64,000 nt of DNA. It comes from Rickettsiaceae bacterium (lineage in GTDB: Bacteria > Pseudomonadota > Alphaproteobacteria > Rickettsiales > Rickettsiaceae). Location: the NCBI GenBank assembly GCA_023301685.1, contig JALZUG010000034.1, forward strand, positions 1-64,000. Direction: 5' to 3'. The notes under the pieces are model-generated. The model saw only the letters and a program-made list of their open reading frames with translations, was not told the DNA's origin and searched no databases. This document shows, piece after piece, positions 48,740-56,475 of this stretch. Made by a program: the position numbers and the translations under genes. The stretch's first letter is position 1. Every line of letters starts with the position of its first letter.

Positions 48740-49486
48740 ATGCCGATAGATATAAGAAAAATGGAAGGTGCACTTAAAGAATTACATGCAATAGTTTTTA
48801 GTGACGACGGTTTTCACACACCCATAGAAAATACCATTTTATATCAAGCTGTACAAAATGCGGATTGTCTTTCTGTAAATGGTCTTGATATTTATGCAGA
48901 TAGTCTTAACTGTCCACCAGAAGTTTTATTGCTTATTGCAAAAATTGCTGCAACATCTCCTACCTTACATACTGTTAACATGCGGTTTATTAACATAGCA
49001 GAGTATGGACCAGATATAGCCACCGCTCTTGCTACCTCTGATTCCATTGTGAATGTTAATATGTCTTGTAATAACTTAGCAGAGCATGGCCCAGATACAG
49101 CCGCCGCTCTTGCTACCTCTGATTCTATAATAAATGTTTCTATAACTGGTAATGACTTAGCGGAACACGGCCCAGCTACTGCTGCCGCTCTTGCTAACTC
49201 TAATTCTATAGCGAAAGTTAATATGTCTGGTAATGACTTAGCGGAACACGGTCCAGCTACAGTTGCCTCTCTTACTAACTCCAATTCTATACACTTTATT
49301 ACTATTCGTGCTAACAATTTAGGAAGTCATACTACTGCTACACAAGATGTACTTAATACTTACAACGATAATTTAAATACATTACTTGAATGCTTGCATG
49401 ACCTTAATGTTTTACCACTCCAAGAAGATCATTTAGCAACACTAGTTTGTCAGTATGTAGATACTAATATCGAATTTGATTTATAG
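48740..49486 (+). CDS. Leucine-rich-repeat protein with five 27-residue repeats
   Basis: 248 residues. Residues 76-210 form five consecutive 27-residue repeats of ribonuclease-inhibitor type, of the form NVNMSGNDLAEHGPATAAAL. The repeat is alpha-beta: a strand xVNMSxN and a helix GPxTAAALAxS. The N- and C-terminal parts (1-75 and 211-248) are unlike known domains. No signal peptide. Eukaryote-like repeats suggest a protein-binding job, perhaps on host targets, as with the 984-residue LRR protein at 56476. An antisense open frame across the repeats is an artefact of their composition. Confidence 0.85.
   Translation: MPIDIRKMEGALKELHAIVFSDDGFHTPIENTILYQAVQNADCLSVNGLDIYADSLNCPPEVLLLIAKIAATSPTLHTVNMRFINIAEYGPDIATALATSDSIVNVNMSCNNLAEHGPDTAAALATSDSIINVSITGNDLAEHGPATAAALANSNSIAKVNMSGNDLAEHGPATVASLTNSNSIHFITIRANNLGSHTTATQDVLNTYNDNLNTLLECLHDLNVLPLQEDHLATLVCQYVDTNIEFDL
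48965..49369 (+). repeat. Five 81-bp tandem repeats within the LRR gene
   Basis: Units start at 48965, 49046, 49127, 49208 and 49289. Units 2 to 4 are the closest at DNA level (for example TTAGCGGAACACGG in two neighbours), so copy number may have changed recently by slippage or unequal exchange. Not a CRISPR: there are no unique spacers. Confidence 0.85.
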
Positions 49487-49570
49487 TGTTTTAATATAAA
49501 AATACTTAAACGCATAGGATACCTATAAAATACGGACATATAATTTAATCTATTTATTGGGACAAATTCC

Positions 49571-49600
49571 TTGCATTTACTTGATATACATGGGTAAAAT
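49571..49600 (+). promoter_or_regulatory. Candidate promoter of sucA
   Basis: TTGCAT at 49571-49576, 18-base spacer, TAAAAT at 49595-49600. The GTG start of sucA is at 49673, preceded by GAGGGAAGAGA. Confidence 0.45.
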
Positions 49601-49672
49601 GAACTATTCGCGTGCTTGGACCTGAGAAATACGTTTGAGTGCAAATAGTCTATCTGTATATGAGGGAAGAGA

Positions 49673-52486
49673 GTGAGTAGTGATTTTGAACAAACAGGCT
49701 TTCTATTTGGAAGCAACTCGGTTTTTATTGAAGAACTCTATCAAAAATATCTAGAAGATCCGTCGTCTATTGATCCTAGTTGGGTTGATTTTTTCAAGGA
49801 GCAAGTAGATTTTTCTCCAATGAAAAGTACATCTAGAATTATTATTAAAGATGAACCCAAATCAGACAAACCAAAACCTGTAGTAACTGGCAGCACTTTA
49901 TCCGAAAATTCTCTTAGAGCAAAATTTATGATCATGGCTTACCGCGAGCACGGCCATTATCTTGCTAATCTTGACCCACTAGGACTTGAAGTAAAGAAAA
50001 CTCATACTGAGTTAAAATTAAATGTCGAAGATTTTGGGTTTAGTGCCGATACATTAAATGAAGAAATAGATATTACGGGAGAGCTCAGTGACATCACGGT
50101 CTGCACAATTGGAGAGCTACGTGATATTCTAGAAAGAACCTATTCCGGCAGTGTTGCCGCTGAATTTACTCATGTTGAAAATACCGATGAACAGAGATGG
50201 CTATATGATCAGCTTGAAGGAGCTCATACTCACACCATGTTCTCAGATGACGACAAAAAGAAAATGCTGAAAGACTTGGTCGAAGTTGAAGGGTTTGAAC
50301 AATATCTACACACAAAATTTCCTGGAGCAAAGCGTTTTTCTATTGAAGGTGGAGATGCAGCAATTATATGCCTTAATAAAGTAATAGAATTATCTGCTTT
50401 TGCGGGCGCAAATGAAGCCGTTCTCGGCTTAGCACATCGTGGCAGGCTATCAACTTTAACAAAAGTAATGCAAAAGCCGTACCGCGCCGTACTTTCAGAA
50501 TTTATGGGTTCTAGTGCGTTTCCAACAGATTTAGGAATAGCTGGTGACGTAAAATATCATATGGGCTTCTCATCTGACAAAGTAATAAATGAAAATAAAA
50601 AAATACATTTATCTCTAACCCCTAATCCGTCTCATTTAGAAGCTGTTAATCCAGTTGTTGCAGGGAAAGTCCGCGCGAAACAAGATTATATGGGAAGAGA
50701 CAGAGCATCAGTTGTTGGAATTTTAGTCCATGGTGATGCTGCATTCTGCGGACAAGGTATAGTTGCAGAAAGTTTGGTTATGTCGGGTTTAAAACCCTAT
50801 GATGTAGGTGGAATTTTTCACTTAGTTATCAACAACCAAATCGGCTTTACTGCAAATGCTTATGATTCAAGACCTGGTAGGTACTGTACTGAAGTAGCAA
50901 AAATGGTTGGAGCACCAATATTACACGTAAATGGCGATGATATTGAAGCTGTTGTCCTTGCCACTCAAATCGCTTGTAATTATAGATCCAAATTCAAAAA
51001 AGATGTAGTAGTTGATATTGTTTGTTATAGAAAATATGGTCATAATGAAGGTGATGAGCCTATGTATACTCAAGGCTTGATGTACAATGTAATTAAGACA
51101 AAACCAACTCCAGGTGCGATTTATGCTGAAAAACTTGCAAAACAATCAACAATAGATAACGAGTATTTTGCTAAACTAAAACAAGAATTTAAAGCGCATC
51201 TCGATGAAGAATTCTCACAAGTTGAAAGCTATAAACCAAGAGCTCAGTGGTTAGAAGGGCATTGGTCTGGCTTAGAGCGAAAAAATGATGAAAAATTAAC
51301 AACTGGTGTTACAAAATCTCATCTTAAGAAACTCACCACTTCTCTGTGCTCAATACCTGAATCATTTAAAACAAATAAAAAATTGCTAAAATTATTTGCA
51401 GGACGCACGGAAACTATGAAAAAGGGTCAGCCTATCGACTGGGCCACTGCAGAGCAACTTGCATTTGCAACTCTTTTAGAAGATGGTACGCCAATTAGAA
51501 TTACAGGACAAGACGCAGGTCGAGGAACATTCTCACACAGACATGCAGTTCTGCATTCTCAAGTAGATCGTTCAATTTACGAACCACTAAATAATATTTC
51601 GGATAAACAAGCATTCTTTGAAGTAGCTGATAGTAACCTATCAGAATATGGAGTTCTTGGTTTTGAATATGGCTATTCACTGGTTAATCCAAAGCACTTA
51701 GTCATATGGGAAGCACAATTTGGAGATTTCTGTAATGGCGCACAAATAATGTTTGATCAGTTCATCTCATCTGCTGAAACAAAATGGTTACGTATGAGCG
51801 GACTTGTCTGTTTACTACCAAATGGCATGGAAGGTCAGGGACCGGAGCATAGCTCTGCTAGACTAGAACGTTTCTTGCAACTATGCGCAGATGATAATAT
51901 GCAAGTAGTTTATCCAACTACTCCTGCATCTATCTTCCATTTATTAAGAAGACAAGTAATGCGCAATTTCAGAAAACCTTTAATGGTAATGTCACCAAAA
52001 TCATTACTCAGGCATAAATTAGCAGTATCTGATATTTCTGAACTAGATAAAGGTACTATATTCTCACCAGTCATTGATGAGATTGATTCTGAAGTAAAGA
52101 CTTCTGCAGTGAAAAAAGTGATTTTCTGCGCTGGAAAAGTTTACTATGATTTGCTTGAAAAGCGTAGAGAAGCAAAGAAAAATGATACAGCCATAGTTCG
52201 TTTAGAACAGCTATATCCTTTTGCTGAAGATATGATTGTCAAAGTACTGAAAAAATATAATAAAGCAACAGAATATGTTTGGGCGCAAGAAGAACCAAGA
52301 AATATGGGGTGTTGGAGATTTATTAGAGCACACATGGAAGCTGCATTTACAAAAGCAGGAGTTAAACAACATCTAACTTATGCTGGTCGCACTGAAGCTT
52401 CATCCCCAGCTGTTGGGTATATGTATGTGCATAATAAGCAACAAGAAACATTGGTGCATAAAGCACTAGGTTTGAAATTAAAATAA
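49673..52486 (+). CDS. sucA: 2-oxoglutarate dehydrogenase E1 component
   Basis: 937 residues, normal length. Thiamine-diphosphate enzyme that decarboxylates 2-oxoglutarate. N-terminal lipoyl-partner helix ([26 protein letters not shown]), then [41 protein letters not shown], and late [20 protein letters not shown] start at 49673, with a good Shine-Dalgarno. A second gene, sucB, follows by 28 bases. E3 (lpd) is elsewhere. Confidence 0.98.
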   Translation: MSSDFEQTGFLFGSNSVFIEELYQKYLEDPSSIDPSWVDFFKEQVDFSPMKSTSRIIIKDEPKSDKPKPVVTGSTLSENSLRAKFMIMAYREHGHYLANLDPLGLEVKKTHTELKLNVEDFGFSADTLNEEIDITGELSDITVCTIGELRDILERTYSGSVAAEFTHVENTDEQRWLYDQLEGAHTHTMFSDDDKKKMLKDLVEVEGFEQYLHTKFPGAKRFSIEGGDAAIICLNKVIELSAFAGANEAVLGLAHRGRLSTLTKVMQKPYRAVLSEFMGSSAFPTDLGIAGDVKYHMGFSSDKVINENKKIHLSLTPNPSHLEAVNPVVAGKVRAKQDYMGRDRASVVGILVHGDAAFCGQGIVAESLVMSGLKPYDVGGIFHLVINNQIGFTANAYDSRPGRYCTEVAKMVGAPILHVNGDDIEAVVLATQIACNYRSKFKKDVVVDIVCYRKYGHNEGDEPMYTQGLMYNVIKTKPTPGAIYAEKLAKQSTIDNEYFAKLKQEFKAHLDEEFSQVESYKPRAQWLEGHWSGLERKNDEKLTTGVTKSHLKKLTTSLCSIPESFKTNKKLLKLFAGRTETMKKGQPIDWATAEQLAFATLLEDGTPIRITGQDAGRGTFSHRHAVLHSQVDRSIYEPLNNISDKQAFFEVADSNLSEYGVLGFEYGYSLVNPKHLVIWEAQFGDFCNGAQIMFDQFISSAETKWLRMSGLVCLLPNGMEGQGPEHSSARLERFLQLCADDNMQVVYPTTPASIFHLLRRQVMRNFRKPLMVMSPKSLLRHKLAVSDISELDKGTIFSPVIDEIDSEVKTSAVKKVIFCAGKVYYDLLEKRREAKKNDTAIVRLEQLYPFAEDMIVKVLKKYNKATEYVWAQEEPRNMGCWRFIRAHMEAAFTKAGVKQHLTYAGRTEASSPAVGYMYVHNKQQETLVHKALGLKLK

Positions 52487-52514
52487 AAAAGAAAGAGCAT
52501 TTTGGAGATTAATT

Positions 52515-53729
52515 ATGAGCGTTGAAATTAAAGTACCGGCTTTAGGCGAATCTGTTTCTGAAGCAACTATTGCAAAATGGTATAAAAAACCTGGTGATGC
52601 AGTCCGTGTTGACGAACTTTTACTCGAACTAGAGACTGAGAAAGTTACCTTAGAAGTTAATGCTACTGCAGAAGGTGTATTAGAATCAATTGATGTAGAA
52701 GAGGATGCAACAGTCGAAGTTGGACAAATAATTGGAAAAATAAAAGCAGGTGCTGCTCCATCTGCCCCTGCTCCAGAACCAACTCCAGCATCTACCCCTG
52801 AGCCCGCAGCTTCCGCGCCCGCTCCTGCCCCAGCTTCAGCAAATACTGGTAAAGCTGTTGATCCGGCGACTACTATGCCACCATCTGTACAAAAAATGGT
52901 TACAGAGAACAAATTAAATCCAGCTAATATTCCTGGTACTGGCAAAGACGGTAGAATTAATAAAGGTGATGTGATTAATGCACTAAGCACCCCTGGCGTT
53001 GTAAGTGCCCCCGCTTTAGAAGGAGGAGAAAAGCCTGTTGAACGTATTCGCATGTCCCGCCTTCGTAAAACAATTGCTCAGCGTTTAAAAGAATCACAGA
53101 ATACTGCTGCAATACTAAGCACCTTCAATGAAATTGATATGACTAATGTCATTGCAATGCGTAAAAAACATCGTGACGAATTCCAGGAAAAACATGGTAT
53201 AAAACTTGGATTTATGTCTTTCTTTACAAAAGCCGTATGTAGCGCTTTGAAACAAGTTCCCTCGGTAAATGCAGAAATGGAAGGTGATGATATCATATAC
53301 AAACAATATTATGATATTGGTGTTGCTGTTGGAACAGAGCAAGGCCTAGTTGTTCCTGTTGTTCGTAATGCTGACAAGCTAAGCTTCTCAGGGATTGAAA
53401 GTGAAATAGTATCATTAGCTGTTAAAGCACGTGAAGGTAAATTATCTATGAAAGAGCTTACTGGTGGTACATTCTCAATCACTAATGGTGGTGTTTACGG
53501 CTCTCTTCTTTCAACTCCAATTATCAATCCTCCACAGACGGGTATTATTGGTCTACATGCAACGAAAGAACGCCCTGTTGCTATTGATGGTAAAGTCGAA
53601 ATACGACCAATGATGTATATAGCACTATCCTATGATCACAGAGTAATTGATGGTAAAGATGCTGTAACTTTCTTAGTGAAAGTAAAAGAAGCAATAGAAG
53701 ATCCAGAAAGATTGCTGCTTGATATGTAA
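52515..53729 (+). CDS. sucB: Dihydrolipoyl succinyltransferase (E2)
   Basis: 404 residues. Lipoyl domain with lysine 43 in ETEKVTLEV; a Pro/Ala/Ser linker (about 77-112); E3-binding domain ([20 protein letters not shown]); catalytic domain with His375 and Asp379 in [12 protein letters not shown]. Forms the core of the 2-oxoglutarate dehydrogenase complex with SucA. A long antisense frame lies over the linker because of its composition; it is not a gene. Confidence 0.98.
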   Translation: MSVEIKVPALGESVSEATIAKWYKKPGDAVRVDELLLELETEKVTLEVNATAEGVLESIDVEEDATVEVGQIIGKIKAGAAPSAPAPEPTPASTPEPAASAPAPAPASANTGKAVDPATTMPPSVQKMVTENKLNPANIPGTGKDGRINKGDVINALSTPGVVSAPALEGGEKPVERIRMSRLRKTIAQRLKESQNTAAILSTFNEIDMTNVIAMRKKHRDEFQEKHGIKLGFMSFFTKAVCSALKQVPSVNAEMEGDDIIYKQYYDIGVAVGTEQGLVVPVVRNADKLSFSGIESEIVSLAVKAREGKLSMKELTGGTFSITNGGVYGSLLSTPIINPPQTGIIGLHATKERPVAIDGKVEIRPMMYIALSYDHRVIDGKDAVTFLVKVKEAIEDPERLLLDM

Positions 53730-53905
53730 ATATTGCAGAGTAAGCGTATAAAAAACCAAAAACCGTAAACGCGAGTTTAGAATTCTGAATTGCAAACTTA
53801 TGGGACTGCGCTAATATAGCTATACTAACCGGTAGTCCCTAACAAATCTTCTGTGAAAAACATCTGTAACACTTATAAGAAGTATCTTATAGAATAAAAC
53901 TCTTT

Positions 53906-53932
53906 GTCATTGCAAGCAAAGCGTGGCAATCT
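53906..53932 (+). repeat. Dispersed repeat, copy 2
   Basis: GTCATTGCAAGCAAAGCGTG then GCAATCT, the forward half of an inverted pair with 53974-54000. Confidence 0.75.
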
Positions 53933-53973
53933 ATAGCTTTTACTACATATAAAAAACTTGTTGCAAGGAATTC

Positions 53974-54000
53974 AATTGCCACGTCACTTGGTACCTCGCA
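53974..54000 (-). repeat. Dispersed repeat, decayed inverted copy 3
   Basis: On the minus strand it reads TGCGAGGTACCAAGTGACGT then GGCAAT. It matches copy 2 at both ends with an altered middle. Confidence 0.6.
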
Positions 54001-54068
54001 AGTAAAAATAACTGTAAATACTTATAAATCATCAACTGCTCTTAACATCTTACAATGATTAATAACTG

Positions 54069-54094
54069 GATAGCCACGCTTCGCTCGCTATGAC
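54069..54094 (-). repeat. Dispersed repeat, inverted copy 4
   Basis: On the minus strand GTCATAGCGAGCGAAGCGTG then GCTATC, the best-preserved copy. Confidence 0.75.
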
Positions 54095-54177
54095 TTAGGT
54101 TTCTGCAAAAAAACATTTTGCCTTGGTACAATAATTTTTTACAGAAGATTGCTTTAACTTCTATAATTAAGGCTGTC

Positions 54178-54726
54178 TTAAGAAGATGAAGCATCATCAG
54201 GAAGCTTATTTTTCATGATAAATGGCATCTGTAGGAGAATAAACACGATCGTAATTGGCATTGCACCAAAAACTTTAAAACTAACCCAAGTATCTTCTGA
54301 GAAATTCCTCCATATAACTTCATTTGCACAAGCCATTAAAATGAAAAACCACATAAATCTAATATTTAAACTATACCAACTCTTATCTTCTCTAAATTTT
54401 ATTGCAGCACCAAGAAGGTATTGAGTTGCCGGCTTCCATTTAAAGTTTGTAACCAAAAATATGCAGGCAAAGATACAGTAAAGAACTGTTGGTTTCATTT
54501 TAATAAAAATGCTATTACCACTAAATAGCGTTAAGCTAGCTGTGGCAAGTAATAATGAAGATGAAATCAAATTCATACTATTGATTTTACGTTCTTTTAT
54601 ATATGTAATTATAAGACTCATAACAGAAGCAACTAGCATATATAAAGTTGCTTCTAGAATTCCACCGACTTTGTAACCAATAAAAAATACAACTACTGGA
54701 CCAAATTCTGTAATAAATTTAAGCAT
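54178..54726 (-). CDS. yciB: YciB/IspA-type intracellular septation protein
   Basis: 182 residues, five or six membrane helices. Family marks are LKFITEFGPVVVFFIGYK, the central KPTVLYCIFACIFL, and NEVIWRNFSEDTWVSFKVFG. Inner-membrane protein affecting envelope and division in Shigella and E. coli. Its start overlaps the FTR1 gene by 8 bases, so it is the last gene of that operon; its link to iron is unclear. Confidence 0.93.
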   Translation of the reverse strand: MLKFITEFGPVVVFFIGYKVGGILEATLYMLVASVMSLIITYIKERKINSMNLISSSLLLATASLTLFSGNSIFIKMKPTVLYCIFACIFLVTNFKWKPATQYLLGAAIKFREDKSWYSLNIRFMWFFILMACANEVIWRNFSEDTWVSFKVFGAMPITIVFILLQMPFIMKNKLPDDASSS

Positions 54727-55534
54727 CTTTAGAAACTCGCGATCTAAATTTCATCATACTGAATGTAAGTATAATTGTAGCAAAATAAAAGATTATTTGC
54801 ATCCCATTTGGCCTTGAATCATAACCTACAGTAATATTAAGCACTTTTCCTGTTATACTGCTATTTTCAACAAGCCATGAACTATCCCAAAGTTGATCTG
54901 ATAATACTTCTATAATACCAGATGAGGTCATAATACCTGCTGCTTCCGCAGCAAGACCCGCTGCTATTAAAGTAAGTAGAATTGTTGAAATTCTAAATAC
55001 ATATTTACTAGCATATTTCATAAGCCCAAGATATAGCAACGTCCCAACAATCAAACCACCAAGCGCTCCAATACCAATTCCTGTAACATACTCATTACCG
55101 TCTATATTTCCAGCAGAAGTAATGCTATAAACAAATAATATTATCTCAGCTCCTTCACGAAAAATAGCTGCAGCAACTACAAAAACTAGCATCAACTTAC
55201 TAACTATTCCAGCAGTTATTTTATCGGATAGTTTACTTAAATCTTTACGGATTTTTTTGGTATATCCTTGCATCCATACTACAGTCCAGCTAATCAATAT
55301 AGATGTAACTAGAATAACGCACGAATCAAACACTTCATCTCCAAGTCCACTCATACTTTCTGAAATGGTTTTTGCAAAAAAAGCAAATAAAGCTGCCAAG
55401 AATATACCACTTACTGATCCTAAGATAATATATTTTCTGGAATCTTTAACTGGTTTTGTGACTGCCAAAATTACGCCTAATAAAAACGCAATTTCCATAC
55501 ATTCGCGAAAAACTACTATTGCTAATTTAATCAT
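54719..55534 (-). CDS. FTR1-family iron permease
   Basis: 271 residues, seven membrane helices. Carries both FTR1-type Glu motifs, FRECMEIAFLLG near residue 9-20 and REGAEIILFVYS near 125-136 (REXXE type). Relatives (EfeU, FtrC) import ferrous or ferric iron. Overlaps the upstream cupredoxin gene by 8 bases and the downstream yciB by 8, so the three are coupled. No EfeB or P19 gene is near. Confidence 0.9.
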   Translation of the reverse strand: MIKLAIVVFRECMEIAFLLGVILAVTKPVKDSRKYIILGSVSGIFLAALFAFFAKTISESMSGLGDEVFDSCVILVTSILISWTVVWMQGYTKKIRKDLSKLSDKITAGIVSKLMLVFVVAAAIFREGAEIILFVYSITSAGNIDGNEYVTGIGIGALGGLIVGTLLYLGLMKYASKYVFRISTILLTLIAAGLAAEAAGIMTSSGIIEVLSDQLWDSSWLVENSSITGKVLNITVGYDSRPNGMQIIFYFATIILTFSMMKFRSRVSKDA

Positions 55535-55895
55535 TATTCTCTTGCTTCTCTTGTTTTTCTTTTACAATAATTTTGCCTTGAGCTGTTTCTTCATGGAACT
55601 CACCAAAAAACTTATATTCACCTGGTTTTAAAGGTGCAAGTATTACTCTAGCTTTAGAATTTGCTAAAACTATCTTCTCTCTTTTTAGATCGATACTTTC
55701 AAATTCTTCAATCGTATTATCCTTGTTATGTACAGTAATACGTATTTTTTCACCAGCCGGTAGTTCTAGAATTTCAGGTTCAAATTTATGATCTTTTATT
55801 ATTAAATCAACTTCAACAAAACCTGCAAATACTATTTTTACCGGAACTTGCACCAGAAAAAATAGTATAGTAAATAATAATAGTTTTTTTTTCAT
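55527..55895 (-). CDS. Periplasmic cupredoxin-like protein
   Basis: 122 residues with a signal peptide (about 1-22). Cupredoxin_1-type sandwich: IIKDHKFEPEILELPAGEKI, NKDNTIEEFES, LKPGEYKFFGEFHEETAQGKIIV. A Cys ligand is missing; Glu and His positions resemble the EfeO/cupredoxin members that sit beside FTR1 permeases, and may help iron loading. I take the ATG at 55895; TTG codons upstream are unlikely starts. Partner of the FTR1 permease. Confidence 0.85.
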   Translation of the reverse strand: MKKKLLLFTILFFLVQVPVKIVFAGFVEVDLIIKDHKFEPEILELPAGEKIRITVHNKDNTIEEFESIDLKREKIVLANSKARVILAPLKPGEYKFFGEFHEETAQGKIIVKEKQEKQENND

Positions 55896-55927
55896 CAACA
55901 ACCTAAAACCGTGTATTAAGCAAGAAA

Positions 55928-56038
55928 TTATGCTGAAAGCTTTATGATAGTAACACTATAAATCAATATAATCATTGAAACTATACACACCATTAAAGCA
56001 TAATTTTTTTGTTTTTTATTATTGGAGGGTTTCTTCAT
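55928..56038 (-). CDS. 36-residue single-helix membrane peptide
   Basis: A short frame with a good ribosome site (GGGAAG, 4 bases before the ATG). It encodes a basic start MKKPSNNKKQKNY, one hydrophobic helix (ALMVCIVSMIILIYSVTII) and the end KLSA. It ends 32 bases before the cupredoxin gene and so heads the FTR1 operon. The pattern resembles the small CoxF-like peptides near ctaB and ctaG in other alphaproteobacteria (from memory, not checked), but here it stands with the iron genes. Either an FTR1 subunit or a displaced oxidase-assembly peptide is possible. Confidence 0.65.
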   Translation of the reverse strand: MKKPSNNKKQKNYALMVCIVSMIILIYSVTIIKLSA

Positions 56039-56475
56039 TAACTTCCCTTTTTTGATCTTTCAAATATTCTAGTAAATAATTCGCGCGCGCGCAATCACAA
56101 AACATACAATTTTAATCGAGTATTTTAAAAATTGCTATAGAAGGCATAAATAGTATTTAGGGGCAAATAGAAAAACTTCATTTAGAGTAATTTTTATTAC
56201 TCATCTAATTCTCCCTTGTATCATTGTTTGTAAAACAAAAATTAATCCTAATTTCCCATTACTTTAAATGATAAATAACATAGAAAAATAGATTATAGCT
56301 CGCACGCAGCAGTAGATTCAGCCATTTTTTTAGGAGTGGCCCTATTTATTTGAAATATCCACTTTAAAGAACAACAGACCAATATACATCAATTGTCTAA
56401 AGGTATAAGCAAAATTAACTGCCACCAACCACTGGCACTTAATTTATACAAGCGACAGTCCTATAACTGAACTTC
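56039..56475. other. Spacer between the LRR gene and the iron operon
   Basis: 437 bases with no gene I can support. It should hold the promoter of the minus-strand iron operon near its left end. It contains an alternating CG run of 11 bases (56082-56092), odd in this AT-rich sequence, and a small hairpin GAGTAA/TTACTC near 56185-56205. I find no convincing Fur or Irr box. Confidence 0.5.

Larger units (their letters stand above)
53730..54177. other. Repeat-rich spacer between sucB and yciB
   Basis: 448 bases without a gene. Contents: a hairpin with stem GGGACT/AGTCCC (53802-53807 with 53834-53839), a forward repeat copy at 53906-53932, a decayed inverted copy at 53974-54000, and another inverted copy at 54069-54094. 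The first two form a large inverted pair. No strong terminator T-run follows the hairpin. Confidence 0.7.

Noticed and set aside
48892-49317. 141-codon open frame antisense to the small LRR gene
   Set aside because: Its repetitive, low-complexity translation mirrors the sense repeats; no ribosome site or known domain.
48965-49369. Direct repeats that could be taken for a CRISPR array
   Set aside because: Units of 81 bases keep the reading frame and code for leucine-rich repeats; there are no unique spacers between constant repeats.
52478-53053. 191-codon open frame antisense to sucB
   Set aside because: It lies over the Ala/Pro-rich linker and lipoyl domain; composition explains it, and sucB is certain.
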